In this document: positions 17,001 through 25,293 of the stretch, piece after piece
How the letters are laid out: every line of letters starts with the position of its first letter
Numbering within the stretch: the stretch's first letter is position 1
NCBI GenBank assembly: GCA_015062005.1
Contig: SUVL01000005.1
Span: forward strand, 45,151-109,150
DNA: 64,000 nt
From: Akkermansiaceae bacterium
Lineage (GTDB): Bacteria > Verrucomicrobiota > Verrucomicrobiia > Verrucomicrobiales > Akkermansiaceae
Reading direction: 5' to 3'
Notes under the pieces: model-generated
Databases searched by the model: none
The model's input: the letters and a program-made list of their open reading frames with translations, nothing else
What the model was told of the DNA's origin: nothing
Translations under genes and position numbers: made by a program

Positions 17001-17885
17001 TACCGTGCTCTCAGCCGTGGCAGGAACGCCGGTCAGGTATGCGCCTTTCAACAGGCCCTCCACATCTGCCGTGCCGGTAATCAGCCACGCCTTGTCATCA
17101 TCACCGGACCCGGCGGAAAAAAGCGTGGTGCAGATTTCCGTTGGACCGTGAGAGCTCGTGAAATAACCATCCACCGTGGTAAAGAACTCAGCCAGATTCT
17201 CTGAGGTATCCACTTTCACATTCTTGAGCAGACGCACGCGGGATTTGTTCAAGACGGAATTCACCGTGTACTCACGTCCTACAGGAACACTGTCCTGAGT
17301 GGCCTCGCCCTCATAAATATAGCCTCCGAATGTAACATCCGAAATACCGATCAGATACAGGTCACCCGTACCCTTAGCCTCATTATACACCCACTGCAGA
17401 GTGACTTCCACTTGCGAAGAACGCCCCGACAGCGAAGACAAGCCCTGATCCTCCGTGAGATTCTCAACGCCTTCCTTGGTGACCATAAAGACATTCTGCC
17501 CGAAACTGGTGCAGTAAATGGCGAACTGGTCAGATTTCATATTCCTGGGCTTCTGAACTTTATCTTTCGTGATATTCGAACTCAGCCCCGGAACCTCCAC
17601 ATTACCCACCAGCACGGCACCGGTCGGATTTGTATTATCCGAACAACGATTAGGCGCGAGGATGCCGGCCACACTCATCACCCAGCTGCTGGTCATAGCC
17701 GGGGTGGTAACAGGCATTGGAATCGCCCGGGTTCCCTCTTCGGGCGAGTACCTGTAATAATCCGGGGTTTTCTGAACCTTATAATCAAATGTGGCAGGAG
17801 CTGCTGCAGAAGCAACAGGGGCAGACGCGAGGGCCACTACCGCAAGCAAGGCAGCACGGAGGCCTTTGGGGAGGTGGAGTTTCAT
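14061..17885 (-). CDS. Autotransporter (type Va) with beta-helical passenger, paralogue 1
   Basis: A 1274-aa protein. It has a signal peptide beginning MKLHLPKGLRAALLAVVALA, a ~950-residue low-complexity passenger rich in Gly, Thr, Ser, Asp and Glu, and a C-terminal autotransporter barrel from about residue 1000. The barrel ends in GNIGLRYDF, with the terminal aromatic residue expected of outer-membrane barrels. Passenger phrases such as VTAGGDLKVGT and NLELASGSIKAS suggest a right-handed beta-helix. It is secreted across the outer membrane; the ligand is unknown. The segment before the barrel (DSQRRGVQDVQKNLRNR) and much of the barrel are nearly identical to the next gene, while the passengers differ. 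Confidence 0.9.
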   Translation of the reverse strand: MKLHLPKGLRAALLAVVALASAPVASAAAPATFDYKVQKTPDYYRYSPEEGTRAIPMPVTTPAMTSSWVMSVAGILAPNRCSDNTNPTGAVLVGNVEVPGLSSNITKDKVQKPRNMKSDQFAIYCTSFGQNVFMVTKEGVENLTEDQGLSSLSGRSSQVEVTLQWVYNEAKGTGDLYLIGISDVTFGGYIYEGEATQDSVPVGREYTVNSVLNKSRVRLLKNVKVDTSENLAEFFTTVDGYFTSSHGPTEICTTLFSAGSGDDDKAWLITGTADVEGLLKGAYLTGVPATAESTVEGDDAVGDPGESAPTQPESHDPAMAPVQFTGSNGVLYLYAPAEEGTETLGEYVDDVYTLTYDRTTEVDNNILAGDAGMGVGFGADEGTRLIVGSTALSDAVKAAEMKIAGPGAVKLEMGDSTDINLVSLGAGSDLEIKSASRFDVDLTRTAVGAASSITRTADSEEGKMTVIAVSYDDLKKPVSVAMAGLSNENGDLGIVGSMNVADGVRYATLDVDTIAASGSIEMTGMITSDTVTAGGDLKVGTSSNPYGALTATSAKAGGKFAVHGAAEIGTIEAGSVEANMIEDEETSLKAGSIKTSALTYNLTTYEIAAPEPPAEEGGEVAPLTGETGEEEVPVVNSISISTAESGTLLSGNVSLNAAGISAGAIADDATIDMDSACGAQVKLGSATGLNLTLDGAASIMQGVTAGNLELASGSIKASTISTGTINLADGYKLSGARVTAPVTRTSGTAINVEGTGVQLSNLNIGEGVVLTTPGSAEMTNVTIAAGNSFGGADGDAMTINKQPQQNNPSTLDSLTLTGTIDGDTLTLTELVISGEDLNFDAKTSYTLLTVNSGTLEDLTTKDTITLDIQSYVDAEVTMENGNIVITGVKSEGKFKDELTDTANRTATMEALDEIEDVEGGTPLAQLQKDLGQLFRYSLTERQELLSAISGASTTVLADSQRRGVQDVQKNLRNRVIQMGGGTNAGLTTDWDYVGLQAWAQADGGFISTDGSGDESGYDFNTWGATVGANLDLTANTVVGMSFSASYGELDVDSADNASGNNDAYYVSFFARHQKERWVQMLILTVGTNDMDLERTVGLGSNRYTGSGSTDGTTLSAYYEIGYTVGLNYEFTHILQPMVSLSLTSAKVDGYAEEGSIGNAGLTYDGDSYIYGTLGIGARYQGVLYETVHERNAVVEARALITQDFGDTTDEAMVGIGTSDLYKVKGADSTGTGFELGAGISLPVEQHTTLYADADVTFRPDSTGFRGNIGLRYDF

Positions 17886-17942
17886 AACGGAGTTTAATAG
17901 AAAAAGGTGTGTACACAGCGGCCATGCGGCCAGACTATGGAT

Positions 17943-17971
17943 AATCTACCAAAATCCCCCTTGCATGACAA
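17943..17971 (-). promoter_or_regulatory. Promoter of autotransporter 1
   Basis: TTGTCA and TAGATT are spaced by 17 bases; the spacer reads TGCAAGGGGGATTTTGG. Hexamers and spacer closely match the promoter of paralogue 2 (22139-22167), which suggests common control. Confidence 0.65.
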
Positions 17972-17994
17972 GAGGAAAAGCTTAAATTCGGCAA

Positions 17995-18030
17995 TAAAAA
18001 TCTCCCCGGCACCGCAAAGGCACCGGGGAG
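17995..18030 (-). terminator. Terminator at the end of autotransporter 2
   Basis: Reading leftward, CTCCCCGG and CCGGGGAG form the stem, followed by ATTTTTATT. It lies 22 bases beyond the stop codon. Confidence 0.75.
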
Positions 18031-18051
18031 GCAGAAAAAGCGGGGATTTCT

Positions 18052-21000
18052 TCAGAAATCGTAACGCACGCCGAGATTGGCACGGAAGCCGGTGTAATCG
18101 GCACGGAAGGTGGCATCCGCATCAGCATAGATCGTGGTATGCTGCTCGACGGGGAGGGAAAGGCCCACACCCAGTTCAAAGCCGGTACCGGCAGTATCGG
18201 CCCCATTCACCTTGAAGGCCTCACCATCACCCACGGCAACCACGGCTTCATCGGTCGTATCACCGAAATCCTGGGTGATAAAGGCGCGGGCCTCGACCAC
18301 CGCGTTGCGCTCGTGCACGGTCTTGTAGAGCACGCCCTGGTAACGCGCGCCGATACCCAGGGTACCGTACACGTAGGAGTCGCCATCGTAAGTGATGGCA
18401 GCATCACCGATGGGACCCTTTTCGGTGTAGCCATCCACCTTGGCAGAGGTCAGGCTCACACTCAGCAGGGGCTGCAGGATGTGGGTGAACTCATAATTCA
18501 GGCCGTAGGTGTAACCGATTTCATAGTATGCGGAAACGGAGGTACCGTCCGTAGTACCTTCACCCTTGTAACTCTGCACCGTGCGTTCCAGGTCGATATC
18601 ATTCGTGCCGAAGGTGACGATAAGCATCTGCACCCAGCGTTCCTTCTGGTGGCGGGCAAAGAGGTTCAGGTAGTAAGCGTCATTGTTGCCGGTAGCGCTG
18701 TCCGGGCTGTCCACATCGAGCTCGCCATAGGAAGCGGAGAAGGACATACCCACCACCGTGTTGGCCGTGAGGTCGAAATTGGCACCGACCGTGGCACCCC
18801 AGGTGTTGAAATCATAGCCGGGATCACCATCCTTGGTATTGGAGGAAGTGAAGCTGCCATCCGCCTGAGCCCAGGCCTGGATACCGGCATACTTCCAATC
18901 GGTGGTCAGGCCGGCATTCGTACCGCCGCCCATCTGAATGATGCGGTTGCGAAGGTTCTTCTGCACGTCCTGCACACCGCGGCGCTGAGAATCAGCCAGA
19001 GCAGCCGCGGAAGCACCGGCCACCGCGGTAAGCACCTCCTGGCGTTCATCCAGGGAGTACAGGTTCACCTGGCCGATGTAATCCGTGATTCCCTTCAGGG
19101 CACTGTCCTCGCCATCGGGGGTGGCCGTCTTCAGTGCATTCAGGGCAGCCTTGCGTGTAGCATTGTCCGTCAGTTCGTTTTCGATGCGCTCCTGGTCCTT
19201 GTGGCCCTGGAGTTTCAGCTGACCGTTCTCAATCCACACGTTGTCGATTTCCACGTAGGACGGCAGATAAGGCAGCAGCACGTCCTTACCGGTCGCCTTG
19301 GTCCACTTGTATTCGATACTGCCGCTGTTGGCAGTCAGCAGGGTGTGGGTAGCCTTCTGTGCAGGATCATCGGAGAAGGCCAGGTTCTGGCCACCCACCG
19401 TGATGTGCTTCAGGCTGATATTGGCGCCATCCAGGTTGCCGGTCATCCCCAGCGAGTTCAGGCCGGCACCCACCGTGAAAGCATCTGCATTATCACCGCC
19501 GAAGGACTTGCCACCCCCCACGGTGAAACCGGAAATCTTCGCCTTGCCGCGGGTGATAATCCGGCTACTGTTGAGGGTCACACCATTCAGCACCACGGCA
19601 TCGCCCAGTGTCACGCTGGCTGCCGTCAGGATGGCCTTGTTCAGCACGCTGCCATCAGCCAGGGTTGCGTCATCCGTGGTGATGGAATCCGCCGTCACGA
19701 CCTTGTCAGCAATGGCAACCTTCGTCATGGTTGTCTCGCCGGTGAAGCTGGTGCCGCCGGCCGTCACACCATTGGCGCTGGTCAGTGCAGCCGCCTGGAG
19801 GGAATACCCCTCCGGCAGGGTCACTTGCTCTGCCGTCAGTTCACCACTGACCACGGTGCCTGTCGCACCCATGGTAATGGCAGAATTCGTGCTGGCCTTG
19901 GTCAGCACAGCAGTACCGCCCACGGTGAGAGAGGCATCTGCCATCTTCCTGGTGGCCAGCACCGCAGGAGAAGCGGCGTCGATACTGATGTTGGAGTTGT
20001 CAGCGATAGCATCGGCCACGATACCGTCCTTCGTCATGCTGACCCTGCCGCTGAGCAAGGGTGCCACCGGTGCATCATCCGCCACGGAAAGAGAGACATT
20101 GCCGGCAACGGGGTTACCGTCCTCATCCAGCACCTGCATCCCCTCTGCATCCAGCAGAGCCAGATTGATTTCCGCACTCTTTGCCACAATCTCATTGGCG
20201 GTGATGCTAGCGGTATCAGCAGTGTTGGTAACGAGGGCCACACCCTTCGTTTCAATCGTTTCGGCCCGCAGCGTGTTGCCGGTGAAAACAGAAACCCGCT
20301 CACCAGCCTTCAGGGCACCGGTCGTAAGCTGACGGCCGGAATCCATCATGGTCACAACGGCACCGGCATTCACATTGGCAGCCGTAGTTGTATTATCAAT
20401 GAGCACGCTGCCGCCGGCATTGATATCTCCATTCACCGTAGTCTTGACCTGGACGTTCACATCACCTGTAGCATCGAGGGTGTCCAGAGTCAGCGTATTC
20501 GCACCGTTCTCCACGCGGGAACCGCCAATGACGGTGATACTACCGTTCATGTTGGACAGGCTCTTGAACTTCATGGAGGAAACCGCGTCGGTATCTGCCT
20601 TGGCAATCAGCGTCAGCACACCTTCGCCACTGTCGGCATTGCGGGTGATGGAGGCCTGTTCACCAATCTTGCTTTCGGTGACAACCACGCTTACATTCTC
20701 ATCCGACCTGAGCTCCACCTTGCTGTTCCAGGCAATGGAATTGAACTCCACGTTGTGCTGGGCAGCCTGCTCGCTGAGCTCCAGCACCACAGTGCCCGCC
20801 CCCGTAATACGCAAGCCGGCGCTCCTGCCATCCGCAGCAGTGGCAAACGCGGTGGAATCCAGCACTCTTTCAGCCACGGTAAGCTTAGCGTCCCTGGCCG
20901 CGCCGAAGCCCACGCTCTTGGCCACTACGCCGCTGAACAGGTTGGCTTCCACCGTCGTGGGGTGGTCATAGGTCATTTCCCCACTGCTCAGGTAAATGGT

Positions 21001-22086
21001 ACCGGCATCACCACTGAACGTAATCTGCTCCCCGGCGGTCAGCTCGCGCTCCGTCGGCTGCAGGCCCGTGTAGTCCATGTACTTGCCATCATACAGGTCC
21101 TGGATATCCACCTGGTTGCGCACCACCCAGGCTCCCTGCTTGCCGGGCACGTAAAGACTCATCTCCACGTTGGAGTCTTCGCCGGCTGAGGCATAGAAAC
21201 CACCGGCATTGTAACGATCCGCAAACTCCACTTCGGGATCGGTGCGCTGGGTAAAGAAGTAATGATCCAGCGTGCGGCCGTCCCACACCACATGGCCTTT
21301 TTCCATGGTGGAAATATCCTTGACCTCGATGGGTGCGCCGGTGCTCATATCCACAATATAGGCACCAGTAAAGGTCATGGCGCCGGTGTAGGTGCCATCA
21401 CTCTGCCTACCACCGCCATCGGCATCCCACACAAAGGTGAACTTCAGGTTAAGCGGATCGCCGTCCGCCCAGTGGCGATCCACACGGGCCAGCACATTGT
21501 CTGCAGATGAATTAAGGCCGGCGCTATCACCGAACACACACAGGTGAATATTACCGACCGGCGTCAGGTAGAGAGTCTCGCGCCCCCAGTATCCTCGCGT
21601 CGCGCCTATATGGACCACATCTCTCATTTCATTGGAACCCACATAGCCGTTCGCGAAAAGAATGGCACCTTGCTCACCATACATGACAGTTTCATTATCT
21701 ATGCACGTCACATCCGTTGCAACGATTTCCAGCACCCAGTCCGTATTGTTCGGGTCAATGTGAGGATTGGCCGGGTCATTGGGGTTGGTGAACTCCAGGC
21801 AACCATCACTGGTGACCTTCTGAAGATTATGTCCCTGATCGTCCAGCTTGTAACCATCCCCATCCACCCGATCCACGGTTTTATCGCCCAGAATCATGGA
21901 GGAATTTGAGGACGATGCATCGCAGGCATTATCCAGATTGCGATTTGCCTCGACATAGAGGAGTTCATAGGCGGCAGCCGGGAGCGGAGCAGGTTTGCGA
22001 GCTTCGGCCGCAAACGGAGCTGCGGCGGAGATGGCTACAACCGCCAGCAGAGCGGTGCGAAGACCTTTGGGAAGATGAAGTTTCAT
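18052..22086 (-). CDS. Autotransporter (type Va) with beta-helical passenger, paralogue 2
   Basis: A 1344-aa protein built like its downstream neighbour. The signal peptide starts MKLHLPKGLRTALLAVVAIS. A passenger of about 1050 residues carries repeated strand-turn phrases (VTADSITTDDATLADGS, GDVNVQVKTTVNGDINAGG). The linker is DSQRRGVQDVQKNLRNR, and a ~280-residue barrel ends in ANLGVRYDF. Passenger residues 30-350 include a concanavalin-like region (DNACDASSSNSSMILG, GYWGRETLYLTPVGN) that could be a folded N-terminal domain; this is weakly supported. The tandem order, same strand and near-identical C-termini show recent duplication. Each copy has its own promoter and terminator. Confidence 0.9.
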   Translation of the reverse strand: MKLHLPKGLRTALLAVVAISAAAPFAAEARKPAPLPAAAYELLYVEANRNLDNACDASSSNSSMILGDKTVDRVDGDGYKLDDQGHNLQKVTSDGCLEFTNPNDPANPHIDPNNTDWVLEIVATDVTCIDNETVMYGEQGAILFANGYVGSNEMRDVVHIGATRGYWGRETLYLTPVGNIHLCVFGDSAGLNSSADNVLARVDRHWADGDPLNLKFTFVWDADGGGRQSDGTYTGAMTFTGAYIVDMSTGAPIEVKDISTMEKGHVVWDGRTLDHYFFTQRTDPEVEFADRYNAGGFYASAGEDSNVEMSLYVPGKQGAWVVRNQVDIQDLYDGKYMDYTGLQPTERELTAGEQITFSGDAGTIYLSSGEMTYDHPTTVEANLFSGVVAKSVGFGAARDAKLTVAERVLDSTAFATAADGRSAGLRITGAGTVVLELSEQAAQHNVEFNSIAWNSKVELRSDENVSVVVTESKIGEQASITRNADSGEGVLTLIAKADTDAVSSMKFKSLSNMNGSITVIGGSRVENGANTLTLDTLDATGDVNVQVKTTVNGDINAGGSVLIDNTTTAANVNAGAVVTMMDSGRQLTTGALKAGERVSVFTGNTLRAETIETKGVALVTNTADTASITANEIVAKSAEINLALLDAEGMQVLDEDGNPVAGNVSLSVADDAPVAPLLSGRVSMTKDGIVADAIADNSNISIDAASPAVLATRKMADASLTVGGTAVLTKASTNSAITMGATGTVVSGELTAEQVTLPEGYSLQAAALTSANGVTAGGTSFTGETTMTKVAIADKVVTADSITTDDATLADGSVLNKAILTAASVTLGDAVVLNGVTLNSSRIITRGKAKISGFTVGGGKSFGGDNADAFTVGAGLNSLGMTGNLDGANISLKHITVGGQNLAFSDDPAQKATHTLLTANSGSIEYKWTKATGKDVLLPYLPSYVEIDNVWIENGQLKLQGHKDQERIENELTDNATRKAALNALKTATPDGEDSALKGITDYIGQVNLYSLDERQEVLTAVAGASAAALADSQRRGVQDVQKNLRNRIIQMGGGTNAGLTTDWKYAGIQAWAQADGSFTSSNTKDGDPGYDFNTWGATVGANFDLTANTVVGMSFSASYGELDVDSPDSATGNNDAYYLNLFARHQKERWVQMLIVTFGTNDIDLERTVQSYKGEGTTDGTSVSAYYEIGYTYGLNYEFTHILQPLLSVSLTSAKVDGYTEKGPIGDAAITYDGDSYVYGTLGIGARYQGVLYKTVHERNAVVEARAFITQDFGDTTDEAVVAVGDGEAFKVNGADTAGTGFELGVGLSLPVEQHTTIYADADATFRADYTGFRANLGVRYDF

Positions 22087-22138
22087 GAGTGTAAGGTTAA
22101 ATGGTGAAAATCGGGGCGATATTCATCGCTCATTGCAC

Positions 22139-22167
22139 ACTCTACCAAAAGCCCCCTGCACTGACAA
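22139..22167 (-). promoter_or_regulatory. Promoter of autotransporter 2
   Basis: TTGTCA and TAGAGT with a 17-base spacer GTGCAGGGGGCTTTTGG. The shared GGGGG-N-TTTTGG spacer with paralogue 1 exceeds what promoter function needs. The leader would be about 45 bases. Confidence 0.65.
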
Positions 22168-22195
22168 GGTTAAAATGCGGCAAACATCGCCATTT

Positions 22196-22939
22196 TTACG
22201 CATCGAGCGCGTAGCGGGCGGCGGCCACAGCCAGGAACACGGCGGTTTCCACGCGCAGGATAATGGGGCCCAGGCTGGTGGGGGCATAGCCGGCAGCCTC
22301 GCCGGCGGCATATTCAGCGGGGGAGAAATCCCCCTCGGGGCCGATGAGGAGCACGCAGTCCCCCTGCCCTGCGGCGCGGGCGGCCTCCAGCAGCTCGCGC
22401 AGCGGGCGGGCATGCGGCACAATGGCGCATTGCAGCTTGAGCGCAGGCAAATCAGCGCGTTGCAGGAAGGCCGCATAACTCTGCGGTGTTTCGACCACCG
22501 GCAGGGTATTCACGCCGCACTGCTTGCAGGCCTCCAGCACAGTGCGGCTCCATTTGGCGGTCTTGGCGGCGGCGTCCTTCGCATCCAGGCGCACGATGGT
22601 GCGCTCTGTGATGAGGGGGATGATGAGCTGCACGCCCATTTCCACCGCTTTCTGGACAATGAGGTCCATGTTGCTGCCTTTGGGGATGGCCAGAGCCAGG
22701 GTGATGCCCGCCACGGGCGGCAGCGGCGGCAGCGGGCGCAGCCCGGCCAGGGTAAGGCAACTGCTGCCGGCAGTGGCAGCAATGCGGCCCACGGCTGCCT
22801 GGCCGCAGCCGTTGAACACCTCACACTCCTCCCCCACGCGCAGGCGCATCACCTTCAGGGCATGCTTAGCCTCCTCACCCTCGATGCTGAGGGTAGCTCC
22901 GGCCTGCAGACTGGCCCCTGGGGCATAGCACCTGTGCAT
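22196..22939 (-). CDS. rsmE: 16S rRNA (uracil-1498-N3)-methyltransferase RsmE
   Basis: A SPOUT-class methyltransferase that methylates U1498 of 16S rRNA. The 247-aa length fits. It has an N-terminal PUA-like part (EEAKHALKVMRLRVGEEC) and the knot region with IPKGSNMDLIVQKAVEMGV (about residue 87). The C-terminal SAM motif is LIGPEGDFSPAE, followed by LGPIILRVETA. It follows dnaJ by 20 bases, and the grpE-dnaJ-rsmE order resembles dnaJ-(prmA)-rsmE clusters in many bacteria, supporting one operon. Confidence 0.93.
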   Translation of the reverse strand: MHRCYAPGASLQAGATLSIEGEEAKHALKVMRLRVGEECEVFNGCGQAAVGRIAATAGSSCLTLAGLRPLPPLPPVAGITLALAIPKGSNMDLIVQKAVEMGVQLIIPLITERTIVRLDAKDAAAKTAKWSRTVLEACKQCGVNTLPVVETPQSYAAFLQRADLPALKLQCAIVPHARPLRELLEAARAAGQGDCVLLIGPEGDFSPAEYAAGEAAGYAPTSLGPIILRVETAVFLAVAAARYALDA

Positions 22940-22959
22940 GGGAATGAGCGGGGGGGGTA

Positions 22960-24105
22960 TTATTTCAGGAATCGGGCGGCGCGCTTGCGGAAATCGGCCA
23001 CCTCGGGCTGGTTGCTGTCCTTGAGCTCCTCGCCGAACTTCTTGAGCGCCTTCTCCTGGGCGGAAGAAAGCTTAGTGGGTGTTTCCACCTGCACCTCCAC
23101 CATGAGGTCGCCCCGGCCGGAGCCCTTCAGGCTGGGCATACCCTTGCCGCGCACGCGGAAGATGGTGTTGCTCTGCGTGCCGGTGGGCAACTTGAGCTTG
23201 GCGGGGCCATCCAGCGTAGGTACGGTCATCTCGCCGCCCAGCACGGCATCCATGAAGGGAACAGGGATAGTGCAGTGCAGGTCCATGCCATCGCGGGTGA
23301 AGATATCGTGCGGCTTCACTTCGATGAACACGTAGAGGTCGCCGGTCTCGCCGCCGTGGGTGCCGGCGTCGCCATTGCCGGTGGAGCGCAGCTTGGTGCC
23401 GGTATTCACGCCGGCGGGCACGCGCAGGGAAATCTTCACATCCTTGTGCACGCGGCCCTCGCCACGGCACTTCGGGCAGGGGTTGCTGATAGTCTGCCCG
23501 GCACCGCGGCAGGTGGGGCAGGTGCTCTGCTGCACAAAGAAACCGCTCTGGCGCGTCACCACACCGGTGCCGTGGCAGGTGGCGCAGGTGTGGAAACCGG
23601 CGCGGCCATCCTTGGAACCAGTGGCATTGCACTCATCGCAAGGCACGAGACGCTCCACCTCCAGGGTCTTGGTGCAGCCCTCGGCTGCTTCCTCCAGGGT
23701 AATTTCCAGGTCGGTGCGCAAATCGGACCCGGGGCGGCGCGGGTCAGCCTTGCGGCGGGCGCCGCCGCCACCCATGCCGCCAAATCCGCCAAAGGCTCCG
23801 CCGAAAATCTGCGAGAACAAATCCGCCGGGTCAGTGAAGCCCCCGAAGCCGCCCGGGCCACCGGGGCCACCCATGCCGCCATTCTTGAATGCCTCGTGCC
23901 CCATGCGGTCGTAGGCAGCGCGCTTATCGGCATCGCTCAGCACCTCATAAGCCTCACCCAGTTCCTTGAACTTCTCCTCCGCTTCCTTGTTGTCCGGGTT
24001 GCGGTCGGGGTGGTACTTCATGGCCAGCTTGCGGTAGGCCTTCTTGATGGCGGCTTCATCCGCATTGCGGTCAATGCCCAGCACTTCGTAATAATCCTGT
24101 GCCAT
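22960..24105 (-). CDS. dnaJ: Chaperone protein DnaJ
   Basis: The DnaK co-chaperone that delivers unfolded substrates and stimulates ATP hydrolysis. At 381 aa it has all four parts. The J domain carries HPD ([16 protein letters not shown], residues 32-47), followed by a Gly/Phe-rich linker ([12 protein letters not shown]). The zinc centre has four CxxCxGxG-type repeats ([32 protein letters not shown]), and C-terminal substrate domains follow. It lies between grpE and rsmE with gaps of about 20 bases on each side. dnaK is not in the window. Confidence 0.97.
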   Translation of the reverse strand: MAQDYYEVLGIDRNADEAAIKKAYRKLAMKYHPDRNPDNKEAEEKFKELGEAYEVLSDADKRAAYDRMGHEAFKNGGMGGPGGPGGFGGFTDPADLFSQIFGGAFGGFGGMGGGGARRKADPRRPGSDLRTDLEITLEEAAEGCTKTLEVERLVPCDECNATGSKDGRAGFHTCATCHGTGVVTRQSGFFVQQSTCPTCRGAGQTISNPCPKCRGEGRVHKDVKISLRVPAGVNTGTKLRSTGNGDAGTHGGETGDLYVFIEVKPHDIFTRDGMDLHCTIPVPFMDAVLGGEMTVPTLDGPAKLKLPTGTQSNTIFRVRGKGMPSLKGSGRGDLMVEVQVETPTKLSSAQEKALKKFGEELKDSNQPEVADFRKRAARFLK

Positions 24106-24124
24106 AGTGGTTTACGGGTTGAAG

Positions 24125-24661
24125 TTATGCCTCCGGGGCAGCCTCCTCCTTCGGGGCGGCGGTCACCACATTCACCGGGCGCAGCAGGCGGCCGCGCAAG
24201 TTATACCCCCGGCGCAGAATGCGGATGATGGTACCTTCCGGCTGGTCGCTGGGCTCGCTCATGATAGCCTCGTGCAGGTTGTGGTCGAACTCCTGCCCCG
24301 GGGCGCACTCGATAGCCTCCACGCCCTGGCCGGCCAGGAAATCCGCCAGCTGCTTCTGCACCATGCTCATGCCGATGTAAATCATGGAGCTGGTGTCCTG
24401 CTGGGCCATCTGCATGCCCATTTCAAAATTGTCAATAACCGGCAGCAGCTCCTCCAGCAGGCTGCGGTTGGCGTACCGGGTGAAATCCTCGCGGTCCTTC
24501 ACGCAGCGCTTGCGGTAATTATCATACTCCGCTGCGGTGCGCAGCGCCATCTCGCGCCACTTGGTCAGCTCATCTACAGGCTGCTGCTCCTCTTCTGCCG
24601 GAGTCTCTGGCGTATCGATGGGTTCTTCTTCGGGTGTTGGTTTGTTTTCTTCTTCGCTCAT
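24125..24661 (-). CDS. grpE: Nucleotide exchange factor GrpE
   Basis: GrpE releases ADP from DnaK. The 178-aa protein has an acidic N-terminus (EEENKPTPEEEP), a long coiled coil (about 40-100, AAEYDNYRKRCVKDRE), and the C-terminal beta domain (about 118-165, EFDHNLHEAIM then GYNLRGRLLRPVNV). I chose the ATG at 24661 (MSEEENK): a longer frame from 24763 runs through promoter DNA. The -10 hexamer ends seven bases before this ATG, so the mRNA is probably leaderless. Confidence 0.93.
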   Translation of the reverse strand: MSEEENKPTPEEEPIDTPETPAEEEQQPVDELTKWREMALRTAAEYDNYRKRCVKDREDFTRYANRSLLEELLPVIDNFEMGMQMAQQDTSSMIYIGMSMVQKQLADFLAGQGVEAIECAPGQEFDHNLHEAIMSEPSDQPEGTIIRILRRGYNLRGRLLRPVNVVTAAPKEEAAPEA

Positions 24662-24668
24662 GCCTTTT

Positions 24669-24697
24669 ATCATACGCCATGTGTCAACCCCGGTCAA
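24669..24697 (-). promoter_or_regulatory. Promoter of the grpE-dnaJ-rsmE operon
   Basis: TTGACC and TATGAT spaced by 17 bases. TATGAT is followed by AAAAGGC and then the grpE ATG, so initiation about seven bases past the -10 falls on the start codon. I found no CIRCE element (TTAGCACTC-N9-GAGTGCTAA) here. Confidence 0.65.
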
Positions 24698-24755
24698 CCC
24701 CCCACGCGTGACAGTACCACACGTGTCCCCAATATTTGGGACAAGAGGATTTACG

Positions 24756-25036
24756 ATTGACAATTGACGATTGACGAATTGAAAGTTAGCGGCTTACGCC
24801 GATAGAGGCACAAATGGAAGCTTACTACCGATGGTGATGCGTCTGATACCCCACTACGAATTTTCACACAGAATACTATGCCTTTATGTTGTTTAGAACT
24901 ATTTTTCCATAATCTTTGGGACACATATACACGTGTGGCAGGCGAGCGCCTGCAGGTATATTCTCTTGACAACAAATGGCGAGCCGCAGGGCTTGCGGAA
25001 CTTTTTACTTCGTAATTCGTAACTCGTAATTCGTCA
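24756..25036. repeat. Repeat-rich gap between grpE and the RHH gene
   Basis: This 24.7-25.05 kb gap is A+T-rich with no convincing gene. It contains ATTGACAATTGACGATTGAC (24756-24775), a perfect 20-base match to 50271-50290. It also has a GCAGGCG-AG-CGCCTGC hairpin (24938-24953) and a run of near-tandem TTCGTAA(T/C) units (about 25013-25036). Two CACGTGT-type sites near 24720 and 24931 lie close to TTTGGGACA. None can be assigned a function. Confidence 0.5.
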
Positions 25037-25048
25037 TTCAAATTCCCC

Positions 25049-25077
25049 TTGAAAAACACGGGAGCATGTGCTAGCAT
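25049..25077 (+). promoter_or_regulatory. Predicted promoter for the RHH-mnmA unit
   Basis: TTGAAA and TAGCAT spaced by 17 bases; the -10 ends 13 bases before the ATG at 25091. Confidence 0.55.
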
Positions 25078-25090
25078 ACGCCCGCTGGTT

Positions 25091-25285
25091 ATGAAGAAAC
25101 ACACCATATCCTTCCGCTGCCCGATTGAAATCTGTGAGGAAGTGGATTCACTTTGCAAACAGAACGGAATGGTCCGCAGCGACTTCATCATACAAGCCCT
25201 GCAGCGCCTCCTGGACAGCCTGGCTGAGCACGGCATCACCTCCAGCGAGGCCCTCCGCTCCCACCCTGAATCTGAAAACACCTGA
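25091..25285 (+). CDS. Small ribbon-helix-helix-like protein
   Basis: A 64-aa protein, MKKHTISFRCPIEICEEVDS onward. A short strand (TISFRCP) is followed by two helices (EEVDSLCKQNGM and RSDFIIQALQRLLDSLAEHG), the topology of CopG/Arc-type ribbon-helix-helix DNA-binding proteins. The promoter position favours ATG 25091 over an upstream in-frame start at 25049. It is nine bases before mnmA and probably co-transcribed. No toxin gene is adjacent, so a role as a transcription factor or autoregulator is a guess from the fold. Confidence 0.65.
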   Translation: MKKHTISFRCPIEICEEVDSLCKQNGMVRSDFIIQALQRLLDSLAEHGITSSEALRSHPESENT

Positions 25286-25293
25286 TTATCCCC

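Noticed and set aside
24661..24760. CIRCE/HrcA heat-shock operator before grpE-dnaJ
   Set aside because: No TTAGCACTC-N9-GAGTGCTAA or recognisable variant on either strand; only a standard promoter is visible.
25091..25285. Antitoxin of a toxin-antitoxin pair
   Set aside because: The fold fits, but the partner gene is mnmA, a full-length essential-type tRNA modification enzyme, not a toxin.
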